NCBI GenBank assembly: GCA_013368375.1
Contig: JAACJP010000040.1
Location: 248,001 to 312,000, forward strand
From: Tricholomella constricta
Lineage: Eukaryota > Basidiomycota > Agaricomycetes > Agaricales > Lyophyllaceae
Length of the DNA: 64,000 nt
Direction: 5' to 3'
The position numbers and the translations under genes were made by a program. The notes below the pieces were generated by a model. That model saw nothing but the letters and a program-made list of their open reading frames with translations, was not told where the DNA came from and did not search any database. Shown one piece after another: positions 57,032-64,000 of the stretch (positions within the stretch are counted from its first letter, which is position 1; every line of letters begins with the position of its first letter).

Positions 57032-59898
57032 TCATGCTGACCGAGTCGCATTGGGATCCCGGTAAATCTACCGCCCAAGTCAGCTGCAGTCTATAGCAAA
57101 ATGTGACAGGGAATGCTGACCTTCAAGTCCCAGATATTCCCTATCTGCTTGTCCTTCTCTGCCTCAGCCTCTGTTTCGACAACACCATCTGCCATCGACT
57201 CAAGCTTGAGCCCCTGCTCGTTGGCCAGATGCAGCAAGCAAATGAAACAGAAACTTGTGCTGATCTCTTCCATTTTATCCCGCGGGTACGACTTCTGCAG
57301 ACCAGAAATTACTTGACTAAACACCCGCGCCTCTTCGGGGTCCGTTGGGATTGATTTGGATTCATCCACATCCTGAACAGGTAAGTCAGTATGCGCGGGG
57401 AGGAATCCATCACTAAGTGGTCATTGCTCACCATGCTCTCATCCTCGTCGTCTTTGTCTGACGGCGGCACAACAATATCTAATCCGCGCCAGATATTATC
57501 CTTTAACTTCCGGACATCGACTCTCTTGGCCCGCTTCGCATAATTGACGAATTCAGGCCGCACGCGTCTTGTCTGTCCTTGTGTTGCGGCAAGTAGATCC
57601 TGCTCGCCGGCATCTACATCAGCTGCGCCGCCGCCATCACCGTCGTATGGATCGACGTCGTCAAAGCCGGGCCCATCGTCGTAGTCGTCGTGGAAGAACT
57701 GGGTATTGAAAGGGATGGCTCCCTCGTTCATCGCTAAAGAAAATGGCAGATAAACGCCGGAATTCTAGCAAAAAAAAAGCAGAATCGACTTACTGTCATC
57801 GCCGTCCTGGTCGCCTGCACGACCGACCGCTTGATCAGCAGCAGCCTGTGCCCAGAAATTCTCGTCCACCTCTCCGTCGCCGTTAGAGTTCATCCTTACG
57901 CGTTGGCCACGCATTTTTAGCTAGAAGCGACTCTGAATGGGGAAGTAATGAATCCAATGAAGAAAAACGTACATAAAACTTGGGCTTGAGGAACAAGGTA
58001 ACCAGCTGCTTGCTCGAGAAATGCATGTCGTCGGGTAATCTGTGATCGTCCCGTTTTTCTTTTTCTTTGGACTTCTTTCGACTTTTCTTCGCTGCAGCGC
58101 CAGTCCCTGGAAGGTTGATGCTTGCTCCTTTCGTGACAGGCGCGAAAAGCTCCCTCTGAATTTCTTTAAGATCCTTATTGGGATCGATAGGAGTCAAGAA
58201 ATCGATCTTGAACGCCTCTTTCTTCTCTCGACGTGCCTTTGGCTTGTTGGCTGCATTGGCATCTGCGTCGGCTGGAATGAAAAGAGTTGGCAACGACAGA
58301 CAAGATAACATAAAGCTTGACTCTTACGCCGTCGGATTACCTTCCTTAACTTCCAATGCTCGGGACCAGCCCAATTCTTCAAGAAATTTTGGTCAAAGTA
58401 ATCCATCATGCCCTCCTCGCCGTCAGCATCGGTCATGGCCATAATAAGATCCCGCTCGTTGGGAGCACGACGAGGGTCGAACGGTACGAAGGGTATAGGC
58501 TGTCCTTCAACATCCCCTGATGGGCCGACTGAGCCGTTGGAGTTGTTGTCGCCGGCGTAATCATCGCCACCCATCATGTCGCCGCCATACTCTTCGTTCA
58601 CAGCGTCGGCTCCCACGAAGAAATCCTCGACAGGAGGACCGCCGTTGTCAACGTCCATGTGGTCACCACCACCCGTACTGGTATCATTGTCGTCGTCGTC
58701 GTCGATGTCGTGTCGCGTGTTATCTGGGAAAAATGTTGTTTCGTCGAAAGAAAACGCGTCCTTGGAGAAGGCGAAACCGGCAAGGGAGTGAGATATCGCT
58801 TTGTCTTCCAGAGTTGTGAGATCGGGCAGGAACTCCTCTGTAGATGTTTGAGTATCAATTGTCAATCGAAAATTTTGATAACACACTCCGCAAGTAAGAA
58901 AGATCAACCTCATCTTCGGGTTCTTCGATCACTTCCTCCTCTTCCACCTTTCCCATAGAGTCACTCGCGTCGAACACGACTCTCATTCCACCGTCGCTTC
59001 CCACACCTAGGCTCAAATGATTCATTAAAAGTCCCTGTGCGCCTCCTTCGTCAAAGTCGGCACAGGTTTTCTTGAATAGAGGGTCAACGCTGAACTCCAG
59101 CTCCAGTTTTTTACTCTGGAGCTGTGACGCGTCTTTGGCGAGAGTAGCAGCCGGACCGCGAGACTTTTTCTTCTGCGATTCACCTTCACCATCGCCTCCT
59201 CCTTCTTCTGTGCTTTCGGAAGCAAGGTTGCTGAGGAGTTTACCGGTTTCAGTACCAACACTGTCCACTCGACTTGTCCATATCTTGACACAACCGTCAA
59301 GTGTGCACGATGCGCGTTGGAAGTTGATGGAATTGTCATCATTATTCCGCAATAGCGACATATCATGGAAATAGTCGATAAGGGCGAAATTCCACGAATT
59401 GGCTGCGTTGATTTTCTGTACAAATTATGTCAGGCAGGTATTCCTTGGAAACGAATCGCGTACATTGTCCGTAGCCATCTTCATCCACTCCTCAAAATTG
59501 GAGCTCATAACGTCCTTGGAGACACTTATTACTGGCGGGGCGGCCACAGACTTGAGCTGTTGTTTCTGTTTGGTTGTCCTCGATGTTTCCGGTGCATCAG
59601 GATCGATAATACCCTCAGACGATGGCCCTGCTATGGCATTCTCGATAACAGTAAGTTTGGTACTCTTCCTCCTCCTACGCTTCTCGGCAGCATCGTCGTT
59701 GATGTTGACAGACCTCAGGGGAGGCCGTCCAGAGTCCGAGTTGAAACTCGCATCGTTGTCCGGATTGTAGACCTCGCTGAGTCGCTTTTTGAGGCTCTGT
59801 TTGTGGGGTTTCGAGGTTTCGTGTCCGTGATCTGAGTCGGTATCGTTGGCATAGAGCTGTGCATCGTCTGGGGAGCGAGCTCGACGCGCGGGAGCCAT
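57032..59898 (-). CDS. BRN1: Condensin complex subunit 2 (kleisin Brn1/NCAPH)
   Basis: Brn1 is the kleisin that bridges the SMC2-SMC4 heads in condensin for mitotic chromosome compaction. The ATG at 59896-59898 opens MAPARRARSPDDAQLYANDT, followed by the SLKKRLSEVYNPDNDASFNS region. The barren core is clear: NKINAANSWNFALIDYFHDM, NFQRASCTLDGCVKIWTSRV with DSVGTETGKLLSNLA, LELEFSVDPLFKKTCADFDE and GGAQGLLMNHLSLGVGSDGG. Later EFVNYAKRAKRVDVRKLKDN and IWRGLDIV. The C-terminal winged-helix segment is KMEEISTSFCFICLLHLANE with QGLKLESM. A last exon gives IYRDPNATRSA, TGA at 57032-57034. Acidic stretches (DIDDDDDND) are common for the family. Several introns. Confidence 0.93.
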
Positions 59899-60260
59899 GG
59901 TCTTCAACAAAGACGTTTACAGCACGTGATCACTCAACCACGACGCGTAACGCAGAACGTGACCTGACCAGCGGCCTTAAGAAGGCGCTCGCATCACCAG
60001 TCCCACCCACCTGTGCATTTTTTCAGGCGTATTTATGGTCGAAATCGATGAGACGAACCAACAAAATAAAAACAAGACTCGTCGCTCCTTGATGATCATA
60101 CCATAAGGGTTTCCCCTCCGTCAAAACCGAACTATATGCATCACAAATCCTACCCTTTTCTCTTTTCTACAACCTTCGTCATCCTCTTCAAATAGCCTAA
60201 TAACCTTGCTCCAACGCTCAATCCGGACTCATTTTCGGTCACCGAATTGTAGGCTTGTTC
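59899..60260. other. Upstream region of BRN1
   Basis: About 360 bases with no gene visible. It should contain the BRN1 promoter and the 3' UTR of the next candidate gene. Confidence 0.35.
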
Positions 60261-60880
60261 TCAGTAAGTCTTTGCGACATCAACATCGAACTTGTAGTCC
60301 CTGAATAGCTGCTTCTTCAGCATTGAAATTGACGCACCGAGCATATTGACCCATGGATAGAGCATACAGAACAGGTTTTCCACAGAAGGCATGTCGCTGT
60401 TTCTCAGTACTAATGGCTGAACATCAGCTTCATCACTCTAGATCTGTCAGGCGCTCAGTATTCTCACCGCGGTTCCTTATGAGTATTCACTTCCGATTTA
60501 CGGTCAGGGTTCAATCTTGGACTGGATCAATCCGTAAAGGATACACTCACTGTTCTCTGATGATTAACTCTAGCGTGCGGCTCTGTCTTCGATGGTGGGA
60601 AGATTAGCTGCTTTATTGTCAGTTGGGCCAAAGCGCAAGAGGCTCTAGGGTTTTCACCACGTAGTCGCAAACCGGCGCTGATCCCGAGAGCGACATCTGA
60701 TGGACCAATGCACGAGTTCTCTTCAAGCCAGAATCTGGTGATGGAATCCTCTTGCCGGTCACCTTGGGCGGGGTGACAGTGGGTTCTTATGATTCGTCGC
60801 TTTCCGCACTTGAGTTCATGAGGTGTCCGCGTTCCATACTTCCAATTCTTCTTCTGGCAATTTCTGTCTGTTCAGCCAGC
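60261..60880 (-). CDS. Candidate unidentified gene, incomplete model
   Basis: A 3' exon 60261-60416 is open and in phase with an acceptor at 60417. It reads PLVLRNSDMPSVENLFCMLY, then PWVNMLGASISMLKKQLFRD and YKFDVDVAKTY, TGA at 60261-60263. Upstream on the same strand, about 60540-60880, a frame of roughly 110 codons without a Met reads YGTRTPHELKCGKRRIIRTH, ITRFWLEENSCIGPSDVALG and CALAQLTIKQLIFPPSKTE. The two could not be joined without breaking phase. Sequence texture (mixed, not repetitive) looks like real coding. It may be a functional gene or a decayed one. No family recognised. Confidence 0.35.
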
Positions 60881-61149
60881 CATCGGCCCTCCTAAATCGT
60901 CCACCAGTCCTAGTGCAATTACCTCGAGCAATGTCTGACCTCCACTCCGATTTGCCTGCATTTCTCGCGCCATCGATGTACTGCCAAAGTCCAGCTGCGA
61001 GGAGTCTTTCCTGCAGGTCTAGCAGACGCGATTGTCTGCTTGCCTGCCCCTGAAAGACTTGCCAGCCCGAAAAACCTCTTTGCGGTTTTCCTAGCCAGCA
61101 GTTTCGCAGCATCGTACAGTACTTGGATGCCTTCCGAGAACTCTATGTT

Positions 61150-63337
61150 GACAAGTCTTTGGATAATCGTGCGTCACCGTTCAATGTCGTGCTGTCACGA
61201 GGTGGAATGAGCTTTGAAGCATGAAGACGCTCCGTGCTGTGAACAATTATAGATAAAACCAGACAATGTGTGTTTCCTTGGACAGCTCACTGGACACCCT
61301 AGTTGCCGTTCTACGTCGGGGGTGCAGTGTATAAATCGGCTTAACGATCGTATCTTCAAGCGTGTGTGACCTCCGCCGAGAGGTCGAAGAAAAACTTCAC
61401 CGCGCCCTGCCATATACCCCACCCGCGTCTTCCATCGGGCCTTGCACTACAGTACCGCCAGTGCAAGCTCTTCCCTGCGAGCCCGTGTGAGGCACCTTCT
61501 GTTTCCCTTCAAAGCCCAAACCGTTCCTCTGTGTCACAGGCAATGTCCGTCTGCAAGGTCACAGATGTCGTCCGTTGCGCTCTCGAAGTATGATACAAAA
61601 TTAAAGGCAACAGATCCACAGAAGGGCGGGCTTCTGTGGTCAACGATTGGAACAGTTCGTATTCCATCCAATCCTATCGAAATATTTTTTCGGTCTTCTG
61701 ACGATATGATCGAATACAATAGATATGGTAGCTGATTTCTTCCCGTATCTTACTCGGTAGTCAACTCACGGCAACCTCGAGGTGTTCGCTTCTGCCGAAA
61801 CGCGAAAAGGAGGCAAGCCATAGTATTGGGTCGACGTTCACGACAGGCACTATGCTCGTGAGTTTCCCGCCAAGATCGGAGTTACTCTAATGGCATGGCT
61901 TCTGCATTTTTAAGTCTCCACGAAGAATAAGGGCCAAGTACAGCAATTTCTGCCGCTTCAGAAATTTTACATTCAGAGCAGAGCATCATACATTTCCCAG
62001 CTCTGACCTGGCTCGGATATTTGTATTATCATGTTGTACATGGTTTGCCGCAAACTCATATAGAATGGATGAAGCACTGATAGTGTCTGTCTAGGAGAGA
62101 TTACAAGAAGATCATTTTCCTGATTCCAAAAAGAGGTTAATGCTTGAACCCTTCCGGCAGAAGGCGCATAAAAGTGGTCGAGCCACTCAACCATACACAT
62201 ACAAGATAGGCCTCACTCAGATGCGATGAACCTCAGGGTCTGATGCATGACAAAATGTGTTGAAACTGATAGGCTATTCACACAATCTCTTTTTTAAGAC
62301 TGGCACTGTTGGGACTCGTTTTGTCACGCATCAGACCCTGAGGCCTGAGGTTCGTCGCATCTGAGTGAGGCTTATCTTACCTTTGTAGGTGCCATCCCCC
62401 GATCTCAACGGCTTTTGTGAAAGAAAATTTGATAACGCCACACCCAACGCGATCTGTAGGGTCACTCTTTGCAAATGTTTCCGGTTTCGGAGTTCAGGAT
62501 GGCTCAAAGGCAGCTACGCAGTGGACAAGGGGCCGCCGCGGGGCGATTGAGTGGGCCTCAGGCCGATTTTTTCGATCATAGGTGTGGAAGATGTCTGTTC
62601 TCGTCCAATCGCATAAGCTCCGCCGACATTAAGGCAGTGCGTGGAATCGACACACAGCTGCAAAGTTCATCCAGCGAGTTATGACTCTGGGCGCCTTTGT
62701 GAGCGCTTATCGATCTGCGGCGGTGCAACGATATGAATTAATACATTTCATTCCATTCTACGAACCTCCCTTATAAATCCAATTTATGTACTTATCCTCC
62801 ATCGGTCGACGACGTGAAGGTCCGAAATTCTCACACTGGCATATCTTCGACTGTCAGCTGCCAGGGGGGATGTCGACAGATTGATGGGCGTCAAAAGTAC
62901 AAGTCGCTCCAAGTAAGTAGTACACTGCCAGTACAGGGCGCGTTGGTCAGGAAGGACATCAATTGGACCAAGTAATATAATGTACATTTATCATAAGGGC
63001 TGCTACTCCACAGGAGTCGTGGCAATTAACGTTTCGGCGTTTGGCAAGTACGAGCTAGGGCTACAGATAGAGGCATCAAGGAAAGTGAGGAATACGAAGA
63101 CAGAGCAGCATCTACGGCCACGGGCATTCATTGAATAGTTCTGGATGGTTAGGTACTGGGATGGAAATGGAAAGGCGACGCGAACTGTCCCGTTTTTGCC
63201 GAGAGTGGAATAACAAGATATCGAAAACGGCGAGGAAATATTCGAAATTGAAATGAGCGTTTCAAGTCATTTCGAGGGCAAAGGACGGCGGAGCCTTAGG
63301 TGGGGTTGCCAACTTCCCATCGAGACATGATGCATAC
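61150..63337. other. Gene-poor stretch
   Basis: Over 2 kb with only short open frames of no recognisable kind, in contrast to the rest of the window. It contains the long inverted repeat at 62205-62376. A minus-strand frame at 61973-62200 (YNMIIQISEPGQSWEMYDAL) is open but unmatched. Confidence 0.4.
62205..62376. repeat. Long inverted repeat, arms of 54 and 60 bases
   Basis: The left arm begins at 62205 (GATAGGCCTCACTCAGATGC) and the right arm ends at 62376; its reverse complement begins GATAAGCCTCACTCAGATGC. Arms match at about 49 of 53 positions, apart from a 7-base insertion in the right arm that duplicates GGCCTCA. The spacer is about 59 bases. Three of the four mismatches become G-U pairs in a plus-strand RNA. 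It could be a MITE remnant or a hairpin-RNA locus. There is no gene beside it. Confidence 0.9.
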
Positions 63338-64000
63338 TTACAAGGATGAGATCATCAAGTTTGATTTCGGTTGGCCTTGGACCAACTTTCCAACGCAGAT
63401 CCGCTTCATCTTCAAGCCGTTGGCTTGCGCTTGTCTGGGACACCCGACGTTAGCACATGGATCAATAGGATCACGAATGATGAAACATACATTGAGAAAG
63501 CGTTCGACGCATTTAGCAATGTTTTTTGCCAGTTTAGCCTTCGTGATAGGTTGAGGGGGGCTGCGAAAATCCTTCGTCGGAATCTGCCGACTCCATTGTC
63601 GGTACCCTGGCCACTGAAGGAGGGTGAGGATGAGACATTGTGATACCGACAGAGTGGGGAAAGAGCTCACCTGAATCCGGACAGAGATGCTTGGCCCCCG
63701 GCCTTCGAAGACGGGCTCGTCGCGAAATTGTAAGCGCCTTACACGGGAGTGTAACGCATCGGCGAGAGGAAATCCACACTCCTCTGGATCCTGCATCCAG
63801 AAGTATATGGGACTTTGCAACTCGATTTCGTCCACATAGCGTCGCCGGTCACTATTGGTGTGCGGTATATACATCTTCTGGGGAACGAAGGGACCGACGG
63901 GTTGGCTCATCGGAAGTTGAAGGGCGTCCCTAAATAGCTGCAGTTGTTCTCGATGGCTATCGAAGTTGAACTGGATACGAGTAGTCAGTCGTGATGGAAT
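63338..64000 (-). CDS. Hypothetical agaricomycete protein, 5' end beyond window
   Basis: The frame runs from the right window edge to a TAA near 63338. Readable segments: MYIPHTNSDRRRYVDEIELQ with SPIYFWMQDPEECGFPLADA, HSRVRRLQFRDEPVFEGRGP, then after an intron WPGYRQWSRQIPTKDFRSPP and QPITKAKLAKNIAKCVERFL. The phrase FWMQDPEECGFPLADAL and the W-PGY segment recall a family of uncharacterised mushroom proteins; I know no function. The last exon may continue past a GTAAGT at the stop region, so the exact C-terminus is not fixed. The N-terminus is outside the window. Confidence 0.5.
   Translation of the reverse strand: MPSRLTTRIQFNFDSHREQLQLFRDALQLPMSQPVGPFVPQKMYIPHTNSDRRRYVDEIELQSPIYFWMQDPEECGFPLADALHSRVRRLQFRDEPVFEGRGPSISVRIQVSSFPTLSVSQCLILTLLQWPGYRQWSRQIPTKDFRSPPQPITKAKLAKNIAKCVERFLNVCFIIRDPIDPCANVGCPRQAQANGLKMKRICVGKLVQGQPKSNLMISSL

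Overview
The window is a gene-dense stretch of a fungal nuclear genome, most likely a mushroom-forming basidiomycete (Agaricomycetes). Four things point there. Genes are broken by many introns of about 50-60 bases with GT...AG ends. Intergenic gaps are usually under 600 bases. Housekeeping genes are fungal in type (lanosterol synthase, CDF zinc transporter, velvet factor, Snx41/Atg20). It also holds a tyrosine-kinase-like kinase of a family I know to be greatly expanded in Agaricomycetes. There are no operons, ribosome binding sites, CRISPR arrays or insertion sequences. I hand-joined exons from the sequence, so outer limits are firmer than every internal junction.

Layout. 0-10 kb: the 3' end of an unidentified lysine-rich protein, then ZW10 (Golgi-ER tether) divergent from EMC5, a zinc transporter with microexons, RFC3, the ubiquitin-S27a fusion and the start of an F-box/LRR gene. 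10-20 kb: dynein intermediate chain, a hypothetical helical protein, SEN2 (tRNA splicing endonuclease) and a THP3/SAC3-like protein. 20-31 kb: a remarkable DEP-RhoGEF-kinase fusion, CYT1, a CYSTM protein, a velvet factor, TIM23 and a mitochondrial TPR protein. 31-43 kb: a PNKP-like P-loop kinase, two hypothetical genes, SNX41/ATG20, BFR2 and VMS1. 42-60 kb: SEC53, POL3, a SET-domain gene with a GC-AG intron, RPL30, an Arp9-like gene, ERG7, a 90-bp tandem duplication, a small hypothetical gene and condensin BRN1. 60-64 kb: a gene-poor stretch with a candidate unidentified gene, a long inverted repeat and the 3' end of another hypothetical gene running off the window.

Most genes are unrelated housekeeping functions, so no cluster logic is evident. 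Loose themes recur: ER/Golgi and membrane traffic (ZW10, EMC5, SNX41, dynein, SEC53), mitochondria (CYT1, TIM23, VMS1, TPR protein) and DNA replication/chromosomes (RFC3, POL3, BRN1, Arp9-like). The most interesting observations are three. One is the GEF-kinase fusion protein. The second is the tryptophan/acidic insert in ZW10, which resembles the COPI-binding lasso of yeast Dsl1. The third is the 54/60-base inverted repeat at 62.2-62.4 kb.
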